In this document: positions 6,982-13,833 of the stretch, piece by piece
Layout of the letters: each line of letters begins with the position of its first letter
Position numbering within the stretch: the stretch's first letter is position 1
Translations under genes and position numbers: made by a program
Origin: JAMCTM01 sp023473545
GTDB taxonomy: Bacteria; Patescibacteriota; Microgenomatia; Levybacterales; UBA12049
DNA length: 20,636 bases
Direction: 5' to 3'
NCBI GenBank assembly: GCA_023473545.1
Contig: JAMCXO010000014.1
Coordinates: 1-20,636, forward strand
The notes under the pieces: generated by a model
Seen by the model: the letters and a program-made list of their open reading frames with translations, nothing else
What the model was told of the DNA's origin: nothing
Databases searched by the model: none

Positions 6982-7430
6982 TGGATATGGCTAGAACTGT
7001 TGTGGTTGATTCGGATGCTATTTTTGCGATATATAATCCCAATGACCCTTTAAATAAACAAGCAACAGAAACTTTTAAAGAGCTTATTGCCCGAGGCTAT
7101 CAACTGCTTTATCCTACCTCTGTTATTTTTGAGGTGATATCCCTTTTTCAACGGGTTTTACCCAAACCCACAGTTACAGCCAGGCTTATAGAGATGATTA
7201 AAAATAATCAACTGCCTGTCCATGTTGTTGATGCGGATATCCTAAAGCAATCAGCCGCTCTTTTTAACCCTGACGGAAGCAGGAAAAATACCTTAATTGA
7301 TTGTTCGGTGGTTATAATTGCTAAACATGTTAAAGCCGATGGGGTTTTTGCCTATGATGAATTTTATGCCAAACAAGGTTTAACACCGGCAGAAGACTTA
7401 CTTTTTTCAAATTTTCCTCCGGAAGTTTAA
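6981..7430 (+). CDS. PIN-domain toxin (VapC-like)
   Basis: A 149-residue PIN-domain ribonuclease, the toxin partner of the preceding antitoxin. Acidic residues expected for metal binding are VVDSD (Asp10/Asp12), SVIFEVISL (Glu51), LIDCSVVIIA (Asp107) and FAYDEFY (Asp126). In the family these coordinate Mg/Mn and cleave RNA, often tRNA. Start ATG 6981 overlaps the antitoxin stop; ATG 6987 (MARTVVVD) is an equally possible start. Unlike the two other PIN toxins in the window (17010-17438 and 19709-20146) it belongs to a different PIN subgroup, so the modules are not copies of one another. Confidence 0.85.
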   Translation: MDMARTVVVDSDAIFAIYNPNDPLNKQATETFKELIARGYQLLYPTSVIFEVISLFQRVLPKPTVTARLIEMIKNNQLPVHVVDADILKQSAALFNPDGSRKNTLIDCSVVIIAKHVKADGVFAYDEFYAKQGLTPAEDLLFSNFPPEV

Positions 7431-7514
7431 GGTGGTATTTTTTTGCTTCATATCGCAATACCCAGTTTAGTCCCGAACCAACCCTTGGTGTTTGGCAGCC
7501 TGAAACTATAGGGA

Positions 7515-8270
7515 TTAGTGCGGAGACAAGATGACTGTGCTGAGAATTTCGTGAAGGTAAGGGCCCAGATTTACATACGGGCCTGTGGTAGTGCTGATGG
7601 TAAGCGTTCCACCGCGGTAACCAAGATCGATGAAGGAGCCTTCGTCAGGGACAGCAAGCGCGGTGTCTTGGTAGGTTCGGCCGGTGATCCCGCTGATAGT
7701 AATTGGCTGAGGCTGCGTGGTAAAGGAATAGGGAGTAGGGGTTAGGCTGTATGGCTTCTGGGAAAAGAAGTCGAAAGAGATGTCAGGTGATGGGTGATTT
7801 GGGTTTGAAGTCGGAGGATAGAGGGCAAACCCGATATGTTCAGGTGTCGTGGGAGTGATGACCACGATCCATTGCGGCGGATAGCGCAGGCTTAGTCCGA
7901 GATCGGCACTCTTATACTCCAGCCAATCCTTGCCAACGGGAATGAGAGTGGGTGCCACTCCGATCATGGCTCCTGGTGTGGGTATAGATGTTGGTAGTGA
8001 TGGTTCGGTTGTAACCAGAGGTGCAGTTGGGGCGATGTGCTTGACAGAATGGGTGAGGCTAGTTATCGGTTTCTTTGCTTGATGGGTAGTAAGGCCAAGA
8101 TAGAAGCCGCCTCCCAAAAGCAGGAGAGCGAGGAAAAGCCCGAGGGCGGTAAGCAAACAACAGGTTCGCCAGCTCATAAGGCTTCTGCCGGTTGGCGCAG
8201 CTGATTGATTGCTAACGGTAAAGTTTGTTCCGGACGCATCAGGATGTTGGTTTCCGTTTTCTGGATCCAT
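7515..8270 (-). CDS. Membrane-anchored extracytoplasmic protein
   Basis: A 251-residue protein with a cytosolic tail of about 30 residues, one transmembrane helix (TCCLLTALGLFLALLLLGGGF, roughly 37-57) and a Pro/Thr-rich linker. The C-terminal domain begins WLEYKSADLGLSLRYPPQWIVV, the pattern of PsbP-like or lipoprotein-type domains ('Y....lglsf.YP..W.v') found outside the membrane in many CPR proteins. ATG 8270 is chosen because an extended -10 on this strand (TGCTATACT, with TATACT at 8288-8283) lies 12 nt upstream; the longer frame from 8303 would start upstream of that promoter. Codon choice is more G/C-ending than in the neighbouring genes. Function unknown. Confidence 0.65.
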   Translation of the reverse strand: MDPENGNQHPDASGTNFTVSNQSAAPTGRSLMSWRTCCLLTALGLFLALLLLGGGFYLGLTTHQAKKPITSLTHSVKHIAPTAPLVTTEPSLPTSIPTPGAMIGVAPTLIPVGKDWLEYKSADLGLSLRYPPQWIVVITPTTPEHIGFALYPPTSNPNHPSPDISFDFFSQKPYSLTPTPYSFTTQPQPITISGITGRTYQDTALAVPDEGSFIDLGYRGGTLTISTTTGPYVNLGPYLHEILSTVILSPH

Positions 8271-8413
8271 AAGGCTGGTGATAGTATAGCATACCAGGGG
8301 CATTTGGCGGCTGGCCTGATCTGGCGCTTTGGAGTCTTGACAGCTTCATAGACGCAATATTGTATAGAAAAAATAACACACTCTTTAAGATTTACTATTT
8401 TAGTGGGGTTACC

Positions 8414-8631
8414 ATGTATAAGTTACGCAACAATCCTATTCTTTATCCTCATCAGGTAAGACTTTTGTCGTTGTTTTTTAGATCGCCGTTTGGAAAACAA
8501 TTGCCATTGCGGATGCGGATCAGTTTAAAACTTTCCCTAAAATGAAAATAGATTTTACTAGAGATAAATTCGTGCAATTTTACCAAGAGCTTTCCCATCG
8601 GTTGCTGTTGAAGATTAAACTCGAAAAATAA
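8414..8631 (+). pseudogene. Remnant of an AbiEii-like nucleotidyltransferase toxin gene
   Basis: The frame from ATG 8414 gives MYKLRNNPILYPHQ, then LLSLFFRSPFGKQ, which is the N-terminus I associate with AbiEii/AbiGii-type nucleotidyltransferases of CPR, where FFLTGGTAL and a DLDLF motif should follow. Instead the frame changes near 8495. A second frame then reads QFKTFPKMKIDF and FYQELSHRLLLKIKLEK to TAA 8629-8631, like a downstream part of such proteins. The catalytic GG/GS and DxD region is missing, so a long internal deletion plus frame break has killed the gene. The two segments are visible; the family name is recognition without a search and moderately certain. Confidence 0.5.
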
Positions 8632-8684
8632 TTTAAAATAATGGCGGGGCTGTTTTACCTTTCAAGTAGCGAGGCTACAATAAC

Positions 8685-8912
8685 TTAAACCAACAGCAAA
8701 AGAGCAATATTCTCAAAAAGTAACAAGGCATAAAATAAGGCAAAAGGGACAGTAATCAGAACTTTAAGCCACTTGGGCCAAAGGGTCCAAAACCATATTG
8801 CAATTAGCCCAACGAGTCCAACCGGAGGAATATATGTACTTAAAATCAGAATAATAAGAGTAACAACGGTTCTTATGATTGAGGAAGGGCCTTTTGTTAC
8901 AGGATTTGGCAT
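8685..8912 (-). CDS. Small two- or three-helix membrane protein
   Basis: A 75-residue protein starting MPNPVTKGPSS, with hydrophobic stretches at about residues 13-40 and 49-73, giving a compact membrane protein. The chosen ATG (8912) has GGAAAG about 8 nt upstream; in-frame ATGs at 8927 and 8978 are alternatives. It begins 16 nt after the end of the broken DUF3850 gene on the same strand and may once have been in its transcript. Its 3' end faces the AbiEii-like remnant. A competing plus-strand frame over the same bases has no RBS and no sensible domain. Function unknown. Confidence 0.5.
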   Translation of the reverse strand: MPNPVTKGPSSIIRTVVTLIILILSTYIPPVGLVGLIAIWFWTLWPKWLKVLITVPFALFYALLLFENIALLLLV

Positions 8913-8928
8913 ATTAGTTCTTTCCATC

Positions 8929-9142
8929 TTAATTTTTATAGACGGCATTGCGGCGCGCCGGGCTATCTTTCGGCTCAAACTGAATAATTAAAAAACCGTA
9001 TTTATCAACTTCTTCTTTCGGCCAAAATCAAAGTGTCGCCTTCGTTTATCTCAAAATCAGCAAGGCGTAATTCCAGTTTTTTCCTGCCGGAGATGATCTT
9101 CTTAAAATATTCAGGCCAAACTTTTTTATGAATTACTGTCAT
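8929..9142 (-). pseudogene. DUF3850/ASCH-type gene with internal deletion and frameshift
   Basis: From ATG 9142 the product reads MTVIHKKVWPEYFKKIISGR, then KKLELRLADFEINEGDTLIL, the classic N-terminal half of DUF3850 (ASCH superfamily, RNA-binding-like). The frame then stops at 9005. In the next frame the sequence FWPKEEVDKYGFLIIQFEP begins almost exactly where the first frame loses similarity. It matches the expected C-terminal strand and helix of the same family, ending at 8929-8931. The central 20-30 residues of a normal protein are missing. The gene therefore looks like a recent internal deletion leaving two out-of-phase halves. It lies about 60 nt downstream of tRNA-Leu on the same strand. 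Confidence 0.7.
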
Positions 9143-9202
9143 GTTTTTTTGTCTTGACAATTCTTCGATTGCTGTTTTCGGGATTCTATCCCTCGTAAAG
9201 AG

Positions 9203-9286
9203 TGGGCAAGGAGGGAGTCGAACCCACACGGCCTTTTGGACCAGTAGTTTTTGAGACTACAGCGTATACCATTCCGCCACTTGCCC
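9203..9286 (-). tRNA. tRNA-Leu (anticodon CAA)
   Basis: The minus strand folds as a class II tRNA. The acceptor GGGCAAG (9286-9280) pairs with CTTGCCC (9210-9204), with discriminator A at 9203. The anticodon stem GTAGT/ACTAC encloses loop CTCAAAA, giving anticodon CAA (codon UUG). A long variable arm GGTCCAAAAGGCC and T-arm GTGGG-TTCGACT-CCCTC (one U-U mismatch) follow. CCA is not encoded (CTC follows the discriminator), so it must be added enzymatically. It borders a stretch of decayed genes. Confidence 0.95.
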
Positions 9287-9361
9287 TCGTCGCGTCTCAA
9301 CTTTATGCCTTCATTGTTCACTTCGTTCACAATTTTAGCTTTTCGTTGGACGCTCCTCTTC

Positions 9362-9381
9362 AAAAATTCTAAAGAATTTTT
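9362..9381. repeat. AT-rich perfect inverted repeat
   Basis: AAAAATTCT (9362-9370) pairs with AGAATTTTT (9373-9381) around two bases. It stands between the divergent tRNA-Leu and nif3-like gene and could act as a regulatory or weak terminator hairpin; its loop is too small for a stable full stem. Confidence 0.35.
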
Positions 9382-9395
9382 GATAATTCCCGCTT

Positions 9396-9424
9396 TTGCA
9401 TTTTATATTTACATATTATATACT
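9396..9424 (+). promoter_or_regulatory. Promoter of the NIF3 gene, leaderless
   Basis: TTGCAT (9396-9401), a 17-nt spacer and TATACT (9419-9424) are followed after 7 nt by ATG 9432. This places the transcription start at the start codon and rules out the longer frame that begins at 9396. Confidence 0.65.
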
Positions 9425-9431
9425 GTTACCT

Positions 9432-10391
9432 ATGACACTTCAAGAAATCTACGATCTGGCCCTTAACATGGGTATTAAGGCCGATCCGCGGGGAGAGAAA
9501 CGGGTCAAAAAACTTCTTGAGATGGCCAAAAAGGATTACGAGCAGATGCCTCCTAAAAAGAAAAAATATGCCGACCGGGAATCCTTTAGAAACCCCTATT
9601 CCGATTCACGGATTCTGTTTGGCGATCCCAAAATGAAGATCCAAAAAGTTATGGCGGGAATTGACGCGGAGGCCTCGGAGGTGCTTTTGACAGATCGGCT
9701 TAACCAAAAAGGAGCAAAGATTGATCTTTTGATTTCTCATCATCCCTCGGGTCATGCCCTGGCGAGCCTGGAAGAGGTAATGGATATTCAGATTGAGATG
9801 TTCGAGGAGGCGGGGGTGCCGGTCAACGTTGCCCATGCTCTTTTTGACGAAAGAAAAGAAGCGGTTAAGAGGCGCTTTAGCCCGCTTAATCATTCCCAGG
9901 CGGTTGACGCCGCCAGGCTTTTGGGGATTCCGCTTTTGGCACTGCATACTATTTGGGATAATCTTGGCAACCAGTTTATAAAAGCCTCTCTTAAAAAAAG
10001 ACAATTTGAGACAGTCGGAGAAATCCTGGATTATCTAAATGAAATTCCGGAATTTGTCGAAAGCAGCAAAGGCAAGGCGGGTCCTTTTATTGTTTCGGGC
10101 TCGGAGAAAAGAAGGACGGGCAAGGTGGTTGTCGGTTTTACCGGCGGCACTAATCCTTCCAAGGAGCTTTACGTGGAGATGGCAAAGGCCGGGGTTGGAA
10201 CAATCGTTGAGATGCATGTGCCGGAGGACGCTGTTTTGGAACTTAGGAAACTTCATATCAATGTTATTGACTGCGGCCATATGGCGGCCGATTCAATCGG
10301 CGCGAATATTTTTCTTGATGAATTGGAAAAGCGGGGGGTCGGGGTAATTGCCTCCTCGGGGCTAATCAGGGTCAGGCGAAAAGCGAAGTAA
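9432..10391 (+). CDS. NIF3-family dinuclear metal-center protein
   Basis: A 319-residue member of the NIF3 / 'GTP cyclohydrolase 1 type 2-like' family, cytosolic proteins that bind two metal ions and form toroidal hexamers; their biological reaction is unsettled. Metal-ligand regions are visible: LLISHHPSG (residues 99-107), VNVAHALFDER (131-141) and VIDCGHMAADSIG (278-290) with His283 near the C-terminus. The N-terminal extension before the NIF3 core (about 70 residues, Lys-rich) is CPR-like. ATG 9432 follows the -10 box by 7 nt, so it is probably translated from a leaderless mRNA. EF-P follows 52 nt downstream. Confidence 0.85.
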   Translation: MTLQEIYDLALNMGIKADPRGEKRVKKLLEMAKKDYEQMPPKKKKYADRESFRNPYSDSRILFGDPKMKIQKVMAGIDAEASEVLLTDRLNQKGAKIDLLISHHPSGHALASLEEVMDIQIEMFEEAGVPVNVAHALFDERKEAVKRRFSPLNHSQAVDAARLLGIPLLALHTIWDNLGNQFIKASLKKRQFETVGEILDYLNEIPEFVESSKGKAGPFIVSGSEKRRTGKVVVGFTGGTNPSKELYVEMAKAGVGTIVEMHVPEDAVLELRKLHINVIDCGHMAADSIGANIFLDELEKRGVGVIASSGLIRVRRKAK

Positions 10392-10443
10392 GAAACGGAC
10401 AATAATATTTATAATTCATAATTCGTGACTCATAAATCATACT

Positions 10444-10998
10444 ATGATTTCCGTAACAGATTTGAAAAACGGCACCGTATTTAAGGATCAGGCCGGCATC
10501 TATCAGGTCATTTCCTATGAGCACATCAAAATGGGCAGGGGCAGCGCCAACATTAAGGTTAGGGTTAGGAATGTCAAAACCCGCTCAATAACGGAAAAAA
10601 GTTTTATTAACGGCGCCAAGGTTGACAATCTTTCCATAGAAAAAAAAGACCTTCAGTTTCTTTACAGGGACAATCAGGACGCGTTTTTTATGGATCCCGT
10701 CAGCTTTGAACAGATTTCTCTTCCCCTTGACAAGTTTGACGGGGGGCAGTATCTAAAAGACGGAAATTCTTATTCCATCAGTTTTCTTGTGGGGGAACCC
10801 CTGGAGATTAATCTGCCTCCCAAGGTTGAGCTAAAAGTTGCCGAGACAGGGCCGTCGCTTCGCGGAAATTCCGCCACCAATATCTACAAGGATGCCTTAT
10901 TGGAAAATAATATAAAGGTTAGGGTTCCTCTGTTTGTTAAGACAGGCGACCGCGTTCGCGTGGACACGCGCACAGGATCTTACAGCGAAAAGGTTTAA
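10444..10998 (+). CDS. efp: Translation elongation factor P
   Basis: A 184-residue EF-P, which binds between the ribosomal P and E sites and rescues ribosomes stalled at polyproline. The order is an N-terminal KOW-like domain (residues 1-65), an OB domain (VDNLSIEKKDLQFLYRDNQDAFFMDPVSFEQI, about 61-92) and a C-terminal OB domain (ENNIKVRVPLFVKTGDRVRVDTRTGSYSEKV, 153-184). The tip of the modified loop reads HIKMGRGSAN (27-36) with Arg32 where E. coli has the beta-lysylated Lys34. Arg at this point is known from EarP-rhamnosylated EF-Ps. No SD is evident; a TATAAT at 10410-10415 may give a leader of about 25 nt. An MFS gene follows after 2 nt. Confidence 0.95.
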   Translation: MISVTDLKNGTVFKDQAGIYQVISYEHIKMGRGSANIKVRVRNVKTRSITEKSFINGAKVDNLSIEKKDLQFLYRDNQDAFFMDPVSFEQISLPLDKFDGGQYLKDGNSYSISFLVGEPLEINLPPKVELKVAETGPSLRGNSATNIYKDALLENNIKVRVPLFVKTGDRVRVDTRTGSYSEKV

Positions 10999-11000
10999 TC

Positions 11001-12203
11001 TTGAGTTTAATGAATAACAGCATATTTAGGGTACTTTCTTCGCGTCCGTTTCTTTTTTTATGGATCGCGGAACTTTTTTCTCAATTCGCCTTCAACATGA
11101 TGAGCTTTATCCTTATTGTCGTTGCCTATTCCATTTCAAACTCAAGTATCGCGGTCTCCGGTATTGTTTTATCATTCACGGTCCCGGCAATTATATTCGG
11201 CTTAATCGCCGGGGTCTATGTTGACAGATGGAATAAAAAGACCGTGCTTTTCAGCGTGAATATTATCAGGGCGTTTTTGCTTCTTCTTTTGAGTTTGTTT
11301 CATGCCAATCTTGCCTTGATTCTTTTGCTGTCTTTTTTTATATCCATGGCCACCCAATTTTTTATTCCGGCGGAATCTCCCATGATTCCCCTGGTGGTTA
11401 AGAAAAACCTGCTTCTTCCCGCCAACGCCTTGTTCGGCCTGGGCGTATACGGCTCCATATTGGTTGCCTATGCGTTTTCTGGGCCTTTTCTTATTCTCTT
11501 GGGGACAAGAAACACGTTTTTTATCTTGTCTTTGCTTCTTTTTGCCGCCTCGGTCTTTATATTTTTGATCCAAGACAATCCAAGCGGAAGATCCGATTAC
11601 CCCTCTTTGTCCAAGACCGTTAAATTTGAGATAGGGCAATTATTTAAGGTTATAGCCCGCACTAAGGAAATATACCGCTCTTTGTTTCTTCTGACGCTTT
11701 TGCAGACAACTATTCTTATTGTCGCCGTGGTTGTGCCCGGCTATGTTAAACAGGTTTTAGATATTCCCATCAACCGGTTTCCCATTTTATTTATAACCCC
11801 GGCGGCCTTGGGAATGCTCGCGGGATCCCTGATCTTGAGTAATTTTTTTCATTTGGCCGGAAGGCAGAAAATCGCAACAGTCGGACTTTTTCTGGCCGGA
11901 ATCACCTTTCTTTTATTTCCCTACGGAACAAAAAATATTCTGCATGTTATGGTTTTCCTCTCGTTTATTTTAGGCGTTTCAAACGCCTTAATTTTTATTC
12001 CTTCCAACACCTTCCTGCAGGAGAAAACCCCGGAAGAATTCAGGGGAAAGGTCTACGGAGCGCTCAACAGCCTAACCGGTTTATTCTCGATACTGCCTAT
12101 TATTTTGGTGGGATGGCTGTCGGATGTGTTTGGCGCCTCCAGGGTGATAGAAGGCATTGGCATCGCCATACTTTTGGTGGGGGTATGGCGTTTATTAACC
12201 TAA
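11001..12203 (+). CDS. MFS transporter
   Basis: A 400-residue, probably 12-helix major facilitator superfamily permease. Motif A-like GLIAGVYVDRWNKKTVLFS lies between helices 2 and 3 (about residues 72-90), and the related GWLSDVFGASRVI occurs near residue 372. The central charged loop (about 193-217) separates two six-helix halves. It resembles the MFS_3/enterobactin-exporter-like group, so drug or metabolite export is the usual guess; the substrate cannot be inferred. TTG 11001 is favoured as start because AAAAGG (10988-10993) precedes it by 7 nt; ATG 11010 is an alternative with no SD at a useful distance. It lies 2 nt after efp. Confidence 0.85.
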   Translation: MSLMNNSIFRVLSSRPFLFLWIAELFSQFAFNMMSFILIVVAYSISNSSIAVSGIVLSFTVPAIIFGLIAGVYVDRWNKKTVLFSVNIIRAFLLLLLSLFHANLALILLLSFFISMATQFFIPAESPMIPLVVKKNLLLPANALFGLGVYGSILVAYAFSGPFLILLGTRNTFFILSLLLFAASVFIFLIQDNPSGRSDYPSLSKTVKFEIGQLFKVIARTKEIYRSLFLLTLLQTTILIVAVVVPGYVKQVLDIPINRFPILFITPAALGMLAGSLILSNFFHLAGRQKIATVGLFLAGITFLLFPYGTKNILHVMVFLSFILGVSNALIFIPSNTFLQEKTPEEFRGKVYGALNSLTGLFSILPIILVGWLSDVFGASRVIEGIGIAILLVGVWRLLT

Positions 12204-12205
12204 CT

Positions 12206-12883
12206 ATGCAGACTTTTTTTCAAGCGCTGTCTTTTTTATTGGTTTTCTTTTTTTCGCTCTTCCTTATGTCCAGGGATGATTTTTTACTTCTTAAAAAGAA
12301 TATAACCATGGAAAGGGTTTTTAACAGCGCCTTTCTTTTCCTTTTGTCCTGCCTGTTTTCGGCCCGTGTTTTTTATGTTATATTTCACTTTGAGCCTAAA
12401 TTTATAAATCCGTTTGCGTTTGTTTCTCCTTTCTATATCCCGGGGCTTTCTCTTTTTGGCGCTTTTGCGGGAGGGGCGCTTTTTATAACCCTTTACTTTA
12501 AGCCTGCTAAAAATCCCAGACCGAGGATGTTTGATTTTTTTTCCGCCTCTTTTTTATTTGCCTACGCGATAAGTTTTTTAGTTTCGCTTGTCCTGTCTTT
12601 TCCAAAAAGGCCATCGCCTCTTTCGCTCGCAGAGCTGTTTTTTTTAATTGTTATATGCCTTGTTTTTTTACTTTATCTTATCCCGAGGCAGAGAAGGGGA
12701 GGGTTTAAGGACCTAAGCCTGGGGATTATTTTTTACCTCTTGTTTTGTCCGGTTGTTTTTATTCAGGATCAGACAGGCCGCGGTATTGTGTTTCTAAACG
12801 CAGAAAACATTTTATTATTAATTACTTTTTTAGCGTCTCTTCTGCCTTTTATTATAAGGGAGAAAACTTTTTTTAAGAGATGA
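12206..12883 (+). CDS. Degenerate Lgt-like membrane protein
   Basis: A 225-residue, about seven-helix membrane protein. SCLFSARVFYVIFHFE (about residues 45-60) followed by FYIPGLSLFGAFAGGALFITLY matches the first half of prolipoprotein diacylglyceryl transferase (Lgt): 'GaRlfYv...' and 'GglsihGgl.gg'. However, the His of the Lgt HGG motif is Phe here and the hallmark RiGNfiN.E signature is absent. It therefore looks like an Lgt-fold protein without the known catalytic residues. ATG 12206 lies 2 nt after the MFS stop; ATG 12185 would add seven residues and overlap. The next gene overlaps by ATGA. Function unknown. Confidence 0.65.
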   Translation: MQTFFQALSFLLVFFFSLFLMSRDDFLLLKKNITMERVFNSAFLFLLSCLFSARVFYVIFHFEPKFINPFAFVSPFYIPGLSLFGAFAGGALFITLYFKPAKNPRPRMFDFFSASFLFAYAISFLVSLVLSFPKRPSPLSLAELFFLIVICLVFLLYLIPRQRRGGFKDLSLGIIFYLLFCPVVFIQDQTGRGIVFLNAENILLLITFLASLLPFIIREKTFFKR

Positions 12884-13653
12884 ACAGCATAAAAATAATC
12901 TACGAAGATGGGGATATTTTGGTTTTAGATAAACCCTCCGGTATTACCGTTAACAGATCCGATACGACAAAAGAGGAGAAAACAGTGCAGGACTGGGTGG
13001 AGCAAAAATTTTCAATTTTCAATTTTCGCGCCGTCGGCAAAGCCTCTGGCGACGCACGGCAATTTTCAAAAGACGAAGAGACGGATTTTTATAAAAGGGC
13101 CGGCATTGTCCATCGGCTCGACAAGGAGACTTCGGGAATTCTTTTGGCGGCAAAAACCCCGGAGGCTTTTATTAATCTTGCGCGCCAGTTTAAAGAAAGA
13201 ATGGTTAAAAAAACATATCTTGCCCTAGCGCACGGCAAGGTGGAGCCCGCGACAGGCGAAATATCCGTTCCGATCGGCAGACTGCCGTGGAACAGAAAGC
13301 GCTTCGGGGTGCTGGCTGGGGGGAGGGAAGCGCAAACCCGCTACCGCGTAATTTCAAATTTCAAATTTCAAGTTTCAAATTCGCAGAAAGATTTAACCTT
13401 TCTTGAGCTTTATCCCCAAACAGGCAGAACACATCAGATAAGGGTTCATTTAAAATATTTGCTCCATCCTATCTTTGCCGATTCCCTTTACGCGGGGCGA
13501 AAAACCGTCAGGGAAGACCGCGAATTCCTGCCCAGATTATTTCTGCACGCCGGCAGGATTTCCTTTTTTCACCCAAAAACCCAAGCCATGGTTTCCTTCG
13601 AAAGTCCTCTGCCTTCGTCTCTTCAGTCTTTTCTCAATCTCTTATCCCGTTAG
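12880..13653 (+). CDS. RluA/RluD-family pseudouridine synthase
   Basis: A 257-residue enzyme converting uridine to pseudouridine in rRNA or tRNA. DGDILVLDKPSGITV (about residues 8-22), the catalytic signature GIVHRLDKETSGILL (75-89; Asp81 is the nucleophile) and PQTGRTHQIRVHLKYLLHPIFAD (about 179-201) define the family. No S4 RNA-binding domain precedes the catalytic domain. Two low-complexity insertions stand out: about residues 46-73, encoded partly by CAATTTT heptamers at 13006-13027 and 13060-13067, and about 158-168, encoded by four ATTTCAA-type heptamers at 13351-13378. Both keep the frame, and the core motifs are intact. The start overlaps the previous gene by ATGA. The stop runs straight into the foldback region. 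Confidence 0.9.
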   Translation: MNSIKIIYEDGDILVLDKPSGITVNRSDTTKEEKTVQDWVEQKFSIFNFRAVGKASGDARQFSKDEETDFYKRAGIVHRLDKETSGILLAAKTPEAFINLARQFKERMVKKTYLALAHGKVEPATGEISVPIGRLPWNRKRFGVLAGGREAQTRYRVISNFKFQVSNSQKDLTFLELYPQTGRTHQIRVHLKYLLHPIFADSLYAGRKTVREDREFLPRLFLHAGRISFFHPKTQAMVSFESPLPSSLQSFLNLLSR

Positions 13654-13776
13654 CCTCACCATCACCATCAACTGCCCCATGGTGGCATAAAAGAGTCCCG
13701 ATGGTGATGGTGATTATGGCGTCAAATCAATCTAATCACCATCACCATCCATCAATGGTACCATCAATGGTGAGGC
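13653..13776. repeat. Nested foldback of CACCAT/ATGGTG repeats
   Basis: An outer pair, GCCTCACCAT (13653-13662) with ATGGTGAGGC (13767-13776), encloses a perfect 17-bp inverted repeat (13700-13716 with 13733-13749, made of GATGGTGATGGTGATTA and its complement, 16-nt loop). Further inside are CACCATCACCATCA at 13657-13670 and two tandem CCATCAATGGT units at 13749-13759 and 13761-13771 flanking a TGGTACCA palindrome. The structure occupies the whole gap between the pseudouridine synthase stop and the first copy of the 30-bp repeat that bounds the restriction-modification cassette. Confidence 0.8.
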
Positions 13777-13790
13777 TGATGGTTGAACCT

Positions 13791-13820
13791 CTTGCAATTT
13801 CTCCGCCGATCCCTTACAGT
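13791..13820 (+). repeat. 30-bp direct repeat, copy 1 (promoter-like)
   Basis: Identical over 30 bp to 16355-16384. It contains TTGCAA (13792-13797), a 17-nt spacer and TACAGT (13815-13820), and so looks like a complete promoter. ATG 13834 of the restriction enzyme gene follows the -10 by 13 nt. Confidence 0.9.
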
Positions 13821-13833
13821 AGCTACCATACCT

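Noticed and set aside
7434..7462. GGTATT/AATACC hairpin after the PIN toxin
   Set aside because: Six base pairs with a 17-nt loop and the T-run inside the loop; too weak to call a terminator.
8336..8366. TTGACA promoter for the AbiEii-like remnant
   Set aside because: TTGACA at 8336-8341 is good, but the -10 candidates at 15, 17 or 20 nt are all poor; not strong enough to annotate.
8773..8991. Plus-strand 72-residue hydrophobic frame
   Set aside because: Antisense shadow of the small minus-strand membrane protein and the DUF3850 remnant; no RBS.
13657..13749. CACCATCACCATCA-type sequence resembling a His-tag from a cloning vector
   Set aside because: It is part of a nested inverted repeat in a non-coding gap with no vector-like flanks, so contamination is not indicated.
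13653..13776. CRISPR-like repeat array
   Set aside because: Units are very short, overlapping and arranged as inverted repeats without unique spacers of constant length; no cas genes are nearby.
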